Source: Gemmobacter sp. 24YEA27
GTDB lineage: Bacteria > Pseudomonadota > Alphaproteobacteria > Rhodobacterales > Rhodobacteraceae
Direction of reading: 5' to 3'
Assembly: GCF_030052995.1 (NCBI RefSeq)
Contig: NZ_JASJPW010000005.1
Coordinates: forward strand, 1 to 64,000
Length of the DNA: 64,000 bases
Part shown: positions 28,662 to 38,049 of the stretch, in pieces
Layout of the letters: the number at the start of each line of letters is the position of its first letter
Numbering within the stretch: position 1 is the first letter of the stretch
Program-made: the position numbers and the translations under genes
The notes under the pieces: generated by a model
Told to the model about the DNA's origin: nothing
Database searches by the model: none
The model's input: the letters and a program-made list of their open reading frames with translations, nothing else

Positions 28662-28763
28662 TCAGATCAGGTCACGGCCGCCGCGATCGTCTTCCGACGG
28701 ACCGTACATGTTGATTTCCATACCGCATTTCACTTCAAGAGCCTTCGGTTTCGACCAGGTCAT
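28662..28763 (-). CDS. pqqA: PqqA, PQQ precursor peptide
   Basis: 33 codons. Contains the E-x3-Y substrate motif (EINMY) that becomes PQQ, and the common start MTWSKPKALEV. GGAGGAAC precedes the ATG. Together with pqqBCDE this gives a complete core pathway in one strand; the peptidase step may use a protease gene elsewhere. Confidence 0.95.
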   Translation of the reverse strand: MTWSKPKALEVKCGMEINMYGPSEDDRGGRDLI

Positions 28764-28802
28764 GGCAGTTCCTCCTTTGCCTCATAGCAAGAGCTTACGC
28801 CC

Positions 28803-28812
28803 GTGACGTCAC
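28803..28812. promoter_or_regulatory. Palindrome GTGACGTCAC upstream of pqqA
   Basis: Perfect 10-bp palindrome about 40 bp upstream of the pqqA start, in the 108-bp gap between pqqA and the AcoR-like gene. Possible operator; short enough that chance cannot be excluded. Confidence 0.3.
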
Positions 28813-28871
28813 TTGGCAATACAACTTTAGTTTCCCCTCAGCGCAGCCGGGGCAGACTGCGCCTGCCCCGG

Positions 28872-30752
28872 CTAGGGCTGCGTCCGCCGCGCGACCGGCT
28901 TTGCCTGACGTTTCAGGCCAAGCCGCGCCATCCTGCGATGCACCGTCGCCCGGTCAACCTGCAGCAAAGCGGCGACCGCAGAAATATTCCAGCCATTCTC
29001 GGCCAGGAGATGACTGAGCATCGCAGCCGAACCCGGGCCTGCATCGCTGCCCTGCCCGCGCATATGGGCGGGAAAATGCTCTGCCCCGATCAACAGCTTG
29101 TCCGACGCCAGCCCGCCCGTTGCCGCGACTGTTCGGGCAAGCGCTTCCATCTCATGCAGATTGCCCTCCCATTTATGGCCCGTCAGCAACGCGGCCGCCG
29201 GAAGGTCAAAGGCCACGCCGGATCCGAGCGCGGCTGCAAACACCTTGCTGGCAATCGCTATGATATCCTGGCGCCCGGCAAGGCCTGGCAGCACCAGCCG
29301 CGTTGCCGCCAGCCGGTGATGAAACTCCTCACGCGGGGCGCCATTGGCGGTAAGCCCCCGGCTGGTGACGATGATGCGCGCGCTCGACTCCCGCTCCCGC
29401 ATTGCGCCAAGGGGACGAAAGCGGCGGGTGACCAGCAGGCTCGCCAGCCTTGCCTGAAGTGCCGCGGGCAATTGTTCCGGATTGTCGAGCACCAATGTGC
29501 CATGATCCGCCGCGCTGATCAGACCGGGTTCATAGCTGCGCAGATCGCCGCGCCCGAACAGCACCGCGGCCTCTTCGCCGGTGATCGTCTCACAGGCCAC
29601 GGTGATCAGCGGCCCGCGCCGGCCGCCGGCATGAATAGCGCGCGCCAGTGCCGATTTGCCGCTGCCGCAGGGCCCCTCGATCAGCATCGGCATATCGCTG
29701 CGCGCAAGGACCATCGCCTGCCCGACCACTTCCCGCATCACCGGGTCAGTGCCTGCAAGCTCGCTGAGTTCGGCCGTCAGACGGGGCGCCGGAACGGAAT
29801 GCGTGACCGGCGCGCGACGCGGTTCGATTGCATGGGCAAAGAGGCGGTAGCCGTCGCGGGTTTCAATCAGCCGGTCGCGGGCCTCATGCTGGCGCGTCAG
29901 CTGTTCCAGGCCGGAGCAATCGAGATTGAAAATCTCTTCAATGGGACGGCCAATCAGCGATGCGCCGCGCCGCCAGTCTGCGCCAAGGCTGCGCGCCATC
30001 AGCCGGGCGGCGCCGTTGGTCATGCCGATCACCCTGCCCCCTTCGTCAAGACGCAGCGCCGCTTCGGGATCGACATCCAGAAAATCCGGGCTGCCGGCCA
30101 GACGCAAAACCCAGTCAGTGCGGCTTTCCGCCATGATATTCGCCATCTCGATCCGCCGCGCGGTCTGGCGCACCAGGTTAAGCGCAAGGCTCTGGCTGGT
30201 GCGGATCAGCGGCGAGGAAAGCAGCGAGATATCAAGAACCGCTGCCAGCTGCCCCGCCGTGTCATAGATCGGCGCGGCAGTGCAGGACAGTCCGGTATGG
30301 CTGATATCGAAATGATCGCTCTGATGAATGATCAGCGGCTCGCCGGTCTCGATACAGGCGCCAAGCGCGCAGGTGCCGGCGCGGGCCTCGGACCATTCCG
30401 CGCCGAGATACAGCCCGGACCGGCGCAGCGCATCTTTCTGCGTCCCCTCCCCCAGATATTCGACGGTGACACCGGCGGCATCCGCAAGCAGCAGCACATA
30501 ATTCTGCCCGGCGACCAGTTTATAAAGATCATCGATACCAGAGCGCGCAATCCGGATCAGATCCTCCGAGCGCTGGCGGTGCTGGCGCAGCGCCGCGTCC
30601 GGAAGGATATAGGCTTCGCCCCGCGCGGCAGGATCAAGCCCGTGCTTTTTCAGGCATCGCAGCCAGCTTTGCACCACCACTGGATCGCGGGTCTCGCTGC
30701 CACGATGCGAGGCGGTCTCGATCTCGCGGATATGCTCGATATCGGTCTGCAT
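28872..30752 (-). CDS. AcoR-like transcriptional activator with degenerate AAA+ domain
   Basis: 626 residues: N-terminal GAF-type sensor (LVAGQNYVLLLADAAGVTVEYLGEG), PAS-like middle, AAA+ domain (EGPCGSGKSALARAI) and C-terminal Fis-type helix-turn-helix (NGWNISAVAALLQVDRATVHRRM). The GAFTGA loop that contacts sigma-54 is absent (LFGRGDLRSYEPGL at the place) and Walker B reads LVLDN instead of LxLDE. It therefore probably activates without sigma-54. Start 30752 chosen as the family start; divergent from the monooxygenase gene. Confidence 0.85.
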   Translation of the reverse strand: MQTDIEHIREIETASHRGSETRDPVVVQSWLRCLKKHGLDPAARGEAYILPDAALRQHRQRSEDLIRIARSGIDDLYKLVAGQNYVLLLADAAGVTVEYLGEGTQKDALRRSGLYLGAEWSEARAGTCALGACIETGEPLIIHQSDHFDISHTGLSCTAAPIYDTAGQLAAVLDISLLSSPLIRTSQSLALNLVRQTARRIEMANIMAESRTDWVLRLAGSPDFLDVDPEAALRLDEGGRVIGMTNGAARLMARSLGADWRRGASLIGRPIEEIFNLDCSGLEQLTRQHEARDRLIETRDGYRLFAHAIEPRRAPVTHSVPAPRLTAELSELAGTDPVMREVVGQAMVLARSDMPMLIEGPCGSGKSALARAIHAGGRRGPLITVACETITGEEAAVLFGRGDLRSYEPGLISAADHGTLVLDNPEQLPAALQARLASLLVTRRFRPLGAMRERESSARIIVTSRGLTANGAPREEFHHRLAATRLVLPGLAGRQDIIAIASKVFAAALGSGVAFDLPAAALLTGHKWEGNLHEMEALARTVAATGGLASDKLLIGAEHFPAHMRGQGSDAGPGSAAMLSHLLAENGWNISAVAALLQVDRATVHRRMARLGLKRQAKPVARRTQP

Positions 30753-30880
30753 TCTGTTCCCCACCAGGGCTGTGGCCGCAGGCGCCTGCAGGCCGCACCC
30801 CTGTGATCCTGGCATAAATCTCCTGCGGCGTTAACCATGCCGTCTGTGCGGCGCAGCATCCTGCCGCAGTGCCGCGAAGC

Positions 30881-30900
30881 TGTTGCAGCCCGATGCAACA
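30881..30900. promoter_or_regulatory. Perfect dyad TGTTGCA-N6-TGCAACA
   Basis: Both 7-bp arms are exact (30881-30887 and 30894-30900). It sits about 130 bp upstream of the regulator start and 120 bp before the remnant start at 31022. A likely upstream activating site for the AcoR-like regulator, since such activators bind dyads of this length. Confidence 0.6.
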
Positions 30901-31021
30901 CTGTGCGCTGGCCGCGCCACAGTGGCCCCCGGCAAGCCGTTGGAATCGTTGATCCGCGAGAAATGCGTTCGCGCTGAACCGGCGGCAGGTCAGGCTGTTG
31001 GCACATTGGAGGAGAACGAGA

Positions 31022-31114
31022 ATGAAGGCCTTGCGCTTCCATGCCGCCCCGCAGCTGCGGATCCCGGAGGCGAGAGCGATTCCAGCGCCGAAGTTCCGGA
31101 TCGTTCTGACCTGA
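31022..31114 (+). pseudogene. N-terminal remnant of a zinc alcohol/butanediol dehydrogenase
   Basis: A 30-codon frame with a good GGAGGAG site, starting MKALRFHAAPQLRI. This strongly resembles the first strand of medium-chain zinc dehydrogenases of the 2,3-butanediol type, which normally sit beside acoR. No further dehydrogenase sequence follows before the monooxygenase, so the rest seems to have been deleted. Confidence 0.55.
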
Positions 31115-31188
31115 CCCGATCCCGGCAGGCAGGGGTTGGGAGGCCCCGGTCAACCGGATGTCACAAAAGCACTATGGGAGGAGAAACC

Positions 31189-32991
31189 ATGCTTGATACG
31201 ATCAAAGAAGGCGCGCTTGCCGCGCTGGTTGCCGATCTGGAACGCGCGCTGGTGGCGCAGGATGCCGAGGCGGTGGCCGGGCTGTTCCTGGAGACCGGCT
31301 TCTGGCGCGACCTTGCGACTTTCACCTGGAACCTGAAAACCTGCGAGGGCCGGACTGAGATCGCGCAAATGGCCCGGGCGCAGCTGCCGCATGTCAGGCC
31401 GTCGCTGCTGCGCCTCGACCCGGCAGAGCGTGTATCAGAGGCGGATGGCGTCACCGAGGGCTGGCTGCTGATCGAGACCGCCGCCGGCCGGGGTCAGGGC
31501 TATATCCGCATGAAAGAGGGTAAGATCTGGACGCTTCTGACCACGCTTCATGAGCTGAAAGGCCATGAGGAGCCGCGAAAGCTGCGCCGGCCGATGGGGG
31601 CAGAACATGGCCATGACCCGGCGCGCAAAACCTGGAAGGAAAAGCAGCTTGATGAGGCGGCGCGGCTTGGGTTCGAGGACCAGCCCTATGTGCTGGTGAT
31701 CGGCGGCGGTCAGGGGGGCATCGCGCTTGGCGCACGGCTGCGGCAGCTTTCCGTCCCGACCATCGTGATCGACAAACACCCGCGCCCCGGCGATCAGTGG
31801 AGGAACCGCTACAAATCGCTCTGCCTGCATGACCCGGTCTGGTATGACCACCTGCCCTATATCCCTTTCCCCGACAACTGGCCGGTCTTCGCGCCCAAGG
31901 ACAAGGTCGGCGACTGGCTGGAGATGTATACGAAGGTGATGGAGCTGAATTACTGGTCCTCCACCACCGCAACCTCGGCGAAATATGACGAGGCGAAAGG
32001 CGAATGGGAGGTGGTCGTCCATCGCGACGGCAAGGATATCACGCTGCGCCCGAAGCAGCTGGTTCTGGCGACCGGCATGTCCGGCAAGGCCAATGTGCCG
32101 GTGATCCCGGGCCAGGATGTGTTCCAGGGCGAGCAGCAGCATTCCAGCCAGCATCCCGGGCCGGACGCCTATAGGGGCAGACGCGTCGTGGTGATCGGGG
32201 CCAATAACTCGGCGCATGACATCTGTGCGGCACTGTGGGAGGGCGGCGCTGATGTGACAATGGTACAGCGCTCGTCCACCCATATCGTCAAATCCGACAG
32301 CCTGATGGAGGTCTGTCTGGGCGGGCTTTATTCCGAGGCGGCGGTGGCCAATGGCATCACCCATGACAAGGCGGATATGATCTTCGCCTCGGTGCCCTAT
32401 AAGATCATGGCCGATTTCCACGTGCCGCAATATGACGAGATCAAGGTCCGTGATGCCGCCTTCTATGCGGCGCTGGAAAAAGCCGGGTTCATGCTTGATT
32501 TCGGCGATGATGAAAGCGGGCTCTTCATGAAATATCTGCGCCGGGGCTCGGGTTATTACATCGATGTCGGCGCCTGCGATCTGATCATCGACGGCTCGAT
32601 CAGGCTGCAATCCGGCAAGGGGATCAGCCATCTGTCGGAAACGGCCGTGGTGCTGGACGATGGCACCGAACTGCCCGCCGATCTGGTGGTCTATGCCACC
32701 GGCTATGGCTCGATGAACGGCTGGGCTGCGGATCTGATCAGCCAGGAGGTGGCGGATAAGGTTGGCAAATGCTGGGGGCTGGGATCCGAGACCACCAAAG
32801 ATCCCGGGCCATGGGAGGGTGAGCAACGCAATATGTGGAAGCCCACCATGCAGGAAGGGCTCTGGTTCCACGGCGGCAACCTGCATCAGTCGCGCCACTA
32901 TTCGCGCTATCTCGCGCTGCAACTGAAAGCGCGTCAGGCCGGGCTTGAGACGCCGGTCTGGGGGCTCGAAGCGCCGCATCATCTGCGCTGA
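31189..32991 (+). CDS. Flavin-dependent monooxygenase with N-terminal NTF2-like domain
   Basis: 600 residues. Residues about 1-130 look like a SnoaL/NTF2-like fold; then FAD site (VLVIGGGQGGIALGARL, near 165), NADPH site (RVVVIGANNSAHDICAAL, near 333), and the FMO-like C-terminus (DLVVYATGYGSM). Start 31189 follows GGGAGGAG. Likely oxygenates a small nucleophilic or carbonyl substrate. Regulation by the divergent AcoR-like protein is probable. Confidence 0.85.
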   Translation: MLDTIKEGALAALVADLERALVAQDAEAVAGLFLETGFWRDLATFTWNLKTCEGRTEIAQMARAQLPHVRPSLLRLDPAERVSEADGVTEGWLLIETAAGRGQGYIRMKEGKIWTLLTTLHELKGHEEPRKLRRPMGAEHGHDPARKTWKEKQLDEAARLGFEDQPYVLVIGGGQGGIALGARLRQLSVPTIVIDKHPRPGDQWRNRYKSLCLHDPVWYDHLPYIPFPDNWPVFAPKDKVGDWLEMYTKVMELNYWSSTTATSAKYDEAKGEWEVVVHRDGKDITLRPKQLVLATGMSGKANVPVIPGQDVFQGEQQHSSQHPGPDAYRGRRVVVIGANNSAHDICAALWEGGADVTMVQRSSTHIVKSDSLMEVCLGGLYSEAAVANGITHDKADMIFASVPYKIMADFHVPQYDEIKVRDAAFYAALEKAGFMLDFGDDESGLFMKYLRRGSGYYIDVGACDLIIDGSIRLQSGKGISHLSETAVVLDDGTELPADLVVYATGYGSMNGWAADLISQEVADKVGKCWGLGSETTKDPGPWEGEQRNMWKPTMQEGLWFHGGNLHQSRHYSRYLALQLKARQAGLETPVWGLEAPHHLR

Positions 32992-33315
32992 AGCCGGGCA
33001 CGGGCCGCTTTGCCACAGGCGAGGCGGCCCGTTGATCCTCCGGCCCTTCTGATCCGGCAGGCAGGGCATAGGTTTCCTGCAGTTGCGGCGTCCTGTCTGC
33101 CTGTCGCCGCTTCGGTGGAAGATCAGGACTGGCGCGATCAGGCGCAGGCGGCAATTGCCTGGCATCATGAAAACCAGCGCGCAGAATGTGAGAACCCGTA
33201 TGCGGTAACCGCCTCGGCTGATGATCTGCCGATGGGTGAGGATACCGCTGCGCGTGAGGCCCAGCGGATCGGCTTTCAGGACGGGATGCCGCGCCGAGGG
33301 GCTGAGCAAACTGCT
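32992..33315. other. Gap without a confident gene
   Basis: 324 bp between the monooxygenase stop and the end of the ankyrin-like gene. Open frames exist on both strands but none has a ribosome site or family features. Convergent 3' region. Confidence 0.5.
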
Positions 33316-34470
33316 TCAAGCCTCGGGTGCCACGGTGCCGGCTGCGGCCATGTTCCAGATGGACGGCGCATTCATCTAAAATCAGTCGCTGGACATTTCG
33401 CGGCTGGCGGATCACCCAGGCCCGGTCATTGCTGGCCGCCCGGTTCAACAGGTTCGGGTCGGTGCGGAATAAGGCGGACGGGAAATCCGCGCCCGCATCA
33501 TCCTGCGCCAGCGGGTCGCCCCCCGCCTTCAGAACCTTAACAACCGCGCAAAAATGGCTGATCCGCGCCGCGAGCAGCAGCGGGCGCAGTTTGGTCCTGT
33601 CGGCAAATTCGATATCCGCCCACCGCGCCAGCACGAGGTCGACCGGATTTGTCGCGCAGTGCCTCCAGCGCGTTGAACAGTGGTGGCCTCGCCATCCGAT
33701 CGGGCCGGATATTTGGATTGCCACCACAAAGACCGCGCCGGTTCATTTCCCCAATCGCTTTAGGGTGAGGGACTTTTGGCGACGAAGCTGCGGAACTCTT
33801 CCGTAAGGCGGTCGACCATATCCATGCTGCGATTGGTCTCATCGGCAAGCGCCACCATGATCCCGATCGATTGCCGCCGGGAGCAGTCTTGCGGCTCCCC
33901 GACACTGCGCCGCGCCACGCCGTCCGCAATCGCGCTTTGCAGCTCGGCGTCAAAAACATCGGGCATCGCTTCGGCGCGCGCCAGATCGACACGGCTGCGG
34001 CCGCCATGGCATTTTGTGGCATAGGCATTGTGCAGCCGGGCTGAGCTGATGATCTCTGCCTTTCTATGGGCGAGTGTGCTGCGGTAATTCGCCTCTGTTT
34101 CAGGAACGAGGTAGATCCGGTCCGCCTCGGCAAGGCCGTTGTATTCGGTGGGTGGCAGATCGCGGTCCGGCATCACCCAGTCCAGCGGATCGATGCGCAG
34201 AAGGTCGGCCGAACTGGCCAGCTGCAGCACACAGACCAGCACGGCCAGAGCTGCCAGCAGCTTGCGCGCCATCTGTCCCGCGCCCTTTTCCGTGATGACG
34301 GCAACCGCCAGTCCGATCCCGATCAGTGCAAGCACGATGCCGCCAAAGTTAAAGCGGCTGTCAGACACCGTCTCGCCATTCACCACCACCGTGCTGGTGC
34401 TGCCGATGAACAGAAAGAACGGCAGAAGCCCCAGGATAAGGGCGATAAGGGGTTTCAGAAAACGTTGCAT
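33316..34470 (-). pseudogene. Membrane-anchored ankyrin-like repeat protein, frameshifted
   Basis: N-terminal part (34470 to about 33763) has two membrane helices (PLIALILGLLPFFLFIG, GIVLALIGIGLAVAVI, and a third possible at about 71-86) and a helical domain. After the stop near 33760 similar-looking sequence goes on in other frames with ankyrin-like units: NALEALRDK, LRPLLLAARISHFCAVVKVLKAGGDPLAQDDAGADFP and NVQRLILD. The natural end seems to be MAAAGTVAPEA, stop 33316-33318. At least three frame changes. Confidence 0.55.
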
Positions 34471-34716
34471 GGATAACCTCTGGCCCGTGGCCTCTGCGGT
34501 GGTTTCGATATGGTGGAGAGCGCGGCGGCGCCCGGGCGATTGCCCCTTCAGAGACAGATCCCGCTGAACCTGTCCCTAAGGTGTCCGCGCGCGGAATGCG
34601 ATGAAAAGCCGGTCCGGTTCAGGATCAGCGCCCCCGCTGTCAGCTGCGCCGGCACCCGCCTCGCGGATTGCGACGGACTGCGGCCCGGTCGCGCGGTCAA
34701 AGAGCAAAACTGCGGA

Positions 34717-35208
34717 TCATTCTTCTTCCTCCAGCCACCAGGCCTCGCCGCCGATCAGCAATGTGTCGGGCAAATCAGCATCGGCAGAAGCCGGCCGCGC
34801 CACAAACTGGCGGATCTCACCCCCGGGCGTCCCGAGGATCAGTGCGAAATCCTCAAAGCGATACGTCGAGGTCACGGGGGTATCCGATGACCCGCCGGTG
34901 ATCAGATAGCCAGCGCCGACATTGCCGGCAACAAAGCCACTGCGCCGGTGGATCACCGTGCCATCAGAGGAGAAGGCATAGCTGCGGTCGGTGCGTGTGC
35001 CGCCCATGCCGATCTGACGGTAATAGTAGCGTGCGTCGGGGCGGAAATCGGACCCCGGCGACACCAGCTCCTGCGCGTCTGTCAGATCGCGAAACGAGCC
35101 GTCAGCCGCAGTCAGTGTGAACCCCTCCCCCGCCGCCTCCCAGTGGAACCAGAGCGCGCTTTCGCGAGCCTTCGATACGGCGACATTCAGGTCGGCAACT
35201 GGCTGCAA
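34717..35208 (-). CDS. Hypothetical protein, start uncertain
   Basis: About 163 residues, beta-rich (SYAFSSDGTVIHRRSGFVAGNVGAGYLITGG; STYRFEDFALILGTPGGEI), acidic C-terminus LEEEE. No ATG start in frame: it opens at TTG 35208, and an ATG at 35228 is one frame off. Probably one more indel at the 5' end. The 246 bp between it and the ankyrin-like gene hold no recognisable gene. Function unknown. Confidence 0.5.
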   Translation of the reverse strand: MQPVADLNVAVSKARESALWFHWEAAGEGFTLTAADGSFRDLTDAQELVSPGSDFRPDARYYYRQIGMGGTRTDRSYAFSSDGTVIHRRSGFVAGNVGAGYLITGGSSDTPVTSTYRFEDFALILGTPGGEIRQFVARPASADADLPDTLLIGGEAWWLEEEE

Positions 35209-35226
35209 GTGCGCGCTCCGCTTTTC

Positions 35227-35914
35227 ATGACGGTCAGGCCCCCGGCACCCGACACGGCGTCAAGGGCCCGGCTCCCCCGGGCGCAGCACGGGGCTTTATG
35301 GGGCTATCGGGCGGGCCCGCTGGCTGCTGGCGATCGCTGCGGTTGCGGCAGCGCTGGTGGTGCTGGCGATGCTTTCCCACTGGCAAGCCGCGGATCATAA
35401 ACAGGGCTCAGAGCCGCAGTTCGCAGATCAGGGTAGTGACCCGGTTCCGGGCCACGCTGTGCCCGGGGAAGATCAGTCAGCCGGGCGGCGTCTTGGCATG
35501 CGCCCGGGCGGTGCCACCGGTACGCCCCCCGTACCAGATCTGTCCGGATCAGATCACTCTGCTCTGACCGCATCTGGCCTGACCGACCGCCATATCTTCT
35601 GCGAAGTGGTGATTATCAGCCGTGAAAGCAAAGGCCGCGTGAGACTCTCGCTGCAACGCGACGCGCGCGCAATCCGCTTTGATCAGCGCCAGCTTGAGGA
35701 CGGCATTGGGTTTCGCCTGCTGGATGCCTCTGTCGCGCCACGCGAGCCAGTGCCGGACCTCCTCTTGGTGCAAAGTGCCATTGGGGAAGCGGTCAACCGG
35801 GTCGCCTTCGACATCAGCGCCGGGGCGATCACTCTGAACCCGTCGCTGTCACGCCAGATCTATGATGCGGCTGACCGCGCGGCGGTGCGCGAGCGGCTTG
35901 CCGCCGCACTCTGA
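35227..35914 (+). CDS. Hypothetical single-pass membrane protein, probable frameshift
   Basis: The second half (35357-35914) is a good frame with one membrane helix just upstream in the same frame (RWLLAIAAVAAALVVLAML). The helix connects to an ATG at 35227 only if one base is shifted near 35295. Domain after the helix: FCEVVIISRESKGRVRLSLQ ... VNRVAFDISAGAITLNPSLS. Not recognised. Confidence 0.5.
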
Positions 35915-35996
35915 CCTGGTCCGTGTGCCTTTTCAGGGCTCGCGCCAAACTTCCCGCCCGGTGATGCGTCCTACGGGGTGAACAAGGATGGAGACC

Positions 35997-36361
35997 ATGA
36001 TGCTGCGCGCAGCCGCCCTGATCGCCACCTTACTCGCGCTGGCCCCGCAAGCCATCCGGGCCGAGGCATTGCCGCCCGCGCCCGAAGGTCTCAGTTACTG
36101 GGGCCTCGGGTCAACCGGCCTTCTGTGCTACCGGGACCCTTGTCCCAGGCACGGGGTTTTCCGGATCGGCACCGATGGTACCAGGGGCCGTCCGCTTTCG
36201 CATGACGACCAGCCAGATACACACTTGCGGGGGGAGATCGTCACCTCGCCCAGGCGCGGGCAGCCTTTGCCGATGGGGAGTGTCTGCTTGTCAGCGGTCA
36301 TCTGGAGGGCGACATCCTCGTCATCGCAGCGCTGCACGGTCCCTGCCCGTTCGCGCCCTGA
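35997..36361 (+). pseudogene. Secreted hypothetical protein, frameshifted
   Basis: Signal peptide (RAAALIATLLALAPQAIRAEA) then LSYWGLGSTGLLCYRDPCPRHGVFRIGTDG with two cysteines. Continues after a frame change around 36190-36240 to GECLLVSGHLEGDILVIAALHGPCPFAP and a stop at 36359-36361. GGAG precedes the ATG. Function unknown. Confidence 0.45.
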
Positions 36362-36993
36362 ACCCAGAAACGAAAGCCGCGCGGGTCGTCTCTGCTCCGG
36401 CCCTCCTCGCCCTTGGCGGCGGGCTGCTGGCCCTGAACCGCTCTGACGGCTGCGGCGGATCGGGCCGCAACACGGGCGTCTGCCCCGATCAGCTGGGCGT
36501 CCCGCCAAAGGGGGACGGCTTTGCGCGGAGCTGCAATGCGCTCCGGGTCTGTGATCTGCCGGGGGGCAGCAAACCGGATCGGGCCGGCATCATCTTCTAT
36601 AGGCCGGATGGCGAAAGACGCTGGTTCGGCCGTATCGACCGCCAGCGGCAATGGCAAATGCCGCCCCGCCGCTGCCGGATCTGCCCGAGGGCTTCATCCC
36701 TTTCCCGCGCGCCCCGATCACGATGTCTCCTGATAAAAGCCGGGTCCAGTGCTGCTGCGCCGCTTTTCAGGCCCCGGCGAGATCCGCGCGCGGATCGCCA
36801 TTTTCGGGCGCGTAAGCAACACGAGATCCTGGATGATCTTGGGCCTGCGCGGCTCTGGCATCCGTCGAAGGAAGCGCTTCTGGTGGTGCTGGCCGCGCCC
36901 ACAGCAAGCGGCGCATCCACCGATTTTCGGATCTATCAGGCCAGTCAGGACCATACCGATCAAACTCACGGCGCAGGGCACCAGAGGGGCCCG

Positions 36994-37813
36994 CTACCGG
37001 CTTGTTCTCTCCGCAATCGCAGCCCTAGGTCGTGTTGATAAATGGCGAAGCCATAGCCTGATGCAGGCAACGTCTACGAAGCCGAGGAAACTGTCTGCGG
37101 TTTTGTCATAGCGGGTTGCCAGTCTGCGGCTGTTTTTCAGTTTGTTGAAGCAGCGCTCGACCATGTTGCGCAGGGTGTAAATGGTCATGTCGACAGTCTT
37201 GCGCACCCTTCGGTTCTTTCGCATCGGTATCATGGGCAGGGCGTTGCGGCTCTCGATGTCTTCCCGAATTTTATCAGAGTCATAGCCCCTGTTGGCGACC
37301 AGAACTGCCGGTTGGGGCAGATTGTCGGCCATCACCAGATCGTAGCCGGTGTAGTCGGAATCCTGCCCGGGCGTGATCTCGGTCCTCATCGGGAGGCCCG
37401 CACCGTTGACCCGGAGATGGATTTTGGTCGAGAACCCACCTCTCGAACGGCCAGGAGCCTCTTGTCAGCAGTCCCCCTTTTGCGCCTGCCGCATGATCAT
37501 GGGCGCGGATCACAGTGCTATCAACCATCTGGAGCTTGTCTGGCGCGATCCCAGCGTGGTTCAGCGCGTCCAGGATGTCCTCCCACAGCCCTGCGAGCGT
37601 CCAGCGGCGGAACTGCCGGTAGACTGAGGACCACTTGCCTAACCCTTCGGGCAGGTCGCGCCAAGGCGCGCCGGTTCTTGCGACCCAGAAAATACCATTC
37701 AGAACAATACGATGATCCGCAGGATTCCGCCCATTCGGGTGTCGGACGCCACGAATGAAGCCCTCAAAGAAGGCCCACTCATCGTCGGATATCAGGTTGC
37801 GCGCCAAGCCCAT
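36994..37813 (-). CDS. IS5-family (IS427-like) transposase, two overlapping frames
   Basis: First frame (37813 to about 37470): MGLARNLISDDEWAFFEGFI, WRDLPEGLGKW, MVDSTVIRAHDHAAG (DDE Asp). Second frame from about 37470: PAVLVANRGYDSDKIREDIE (second Asp), YTLRNMVERCFNKLK (catalytic Glu). The switch lies at AAAAGGGGG (minus strand of 37473-37481), the usual programmed slippage site of this group. The second frame runs through the inverted repeat and stops at 36994 in flanking DNA. Confidence 0.85.
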
Positions 37814-37879
37814 CTCCCAAGTAGAGATGAGCTTGAATCATAGGACGCCTGCAAGCGGAATCCCTTTGGTCAACACGAC
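37029..37879. mobile_element. IS5-family insertion sequence, 851 bp
   Basis: Terminal inverted repeats GTCGTGTTGA (37029-37038) and TCAACACGAC (37870-37879), flanked by CTAG on both sides (37025-37028 and 37880-37883). Because CTAG is palindromic the exact border may shift by a base or two. The perfect ends and target copy suggest a recent insertion. Confidence 0.88.
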
Positions 37880-38049
37880 CTAGTCATCGGTCGGTCCATC
37901 TGGCTGCTGGTCTCGTCCGGTTTGCAGATCTACGCCTGGACCAACCAACTGAGCGGGATTTCGGGATGCAGGGCGGGCGCCACTTAAGATGGCGTGCTGC
38001 CGGCGCGGAGACGGTCTGATCGCCGGAGCATCGCCGCGAAGCGAAATCG

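Larger units (their letters stand above)
36749..37987 (+). pseudogene. Membrane protein gene split by an IS5-family element
   Basis: Left part reads YRLVLSAIAAL up to 37028 and right part VIGRSIWLLVSSGLQIYAW from 37884. Removing 37029-37879 and one CTAG copy joins them in frame into one membrane helix and a stop at 37985-37987. Further upstream (about 36365-36960) the frame is unclear and may carry other indels, so the 5' end is approximate. Original function not recognised. Confidence 0.6.

Noticed and set aside
28803..30806. Plus-strand frame antisense to the AcoR-like regulator
   Set aside because: The regulator's GAF, P-loop and helix-turn-helix motifs are clear on the minus strand.
31000..31020. 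Sigma-54 promoter (TGGCAC with downstream GC) before the dehydrogenase remnant
   Set aside because: TTGGCACATTGG has a -24-like part but no TTGC-type -12 element at the correct distance, and the local activator lacks the sigma-54 contact loop.
30883..31188. 100-residue N-terminal extension of the flavin monooxygenase
   Set aside because: The internal ATG at 31189 has a strong GGGAGGAG site, and the upstream stretch overlaps the dyad and the dehydrogenase remnant in another frame.
31000..33000. CRISPR or tandem repeat arrays anywhere in the window
   Set aside because: No regularly spaced direct repeats longer than about 10 bp were seen; recurring words are codon-bias effects such as GGCGATGGC-like strings.
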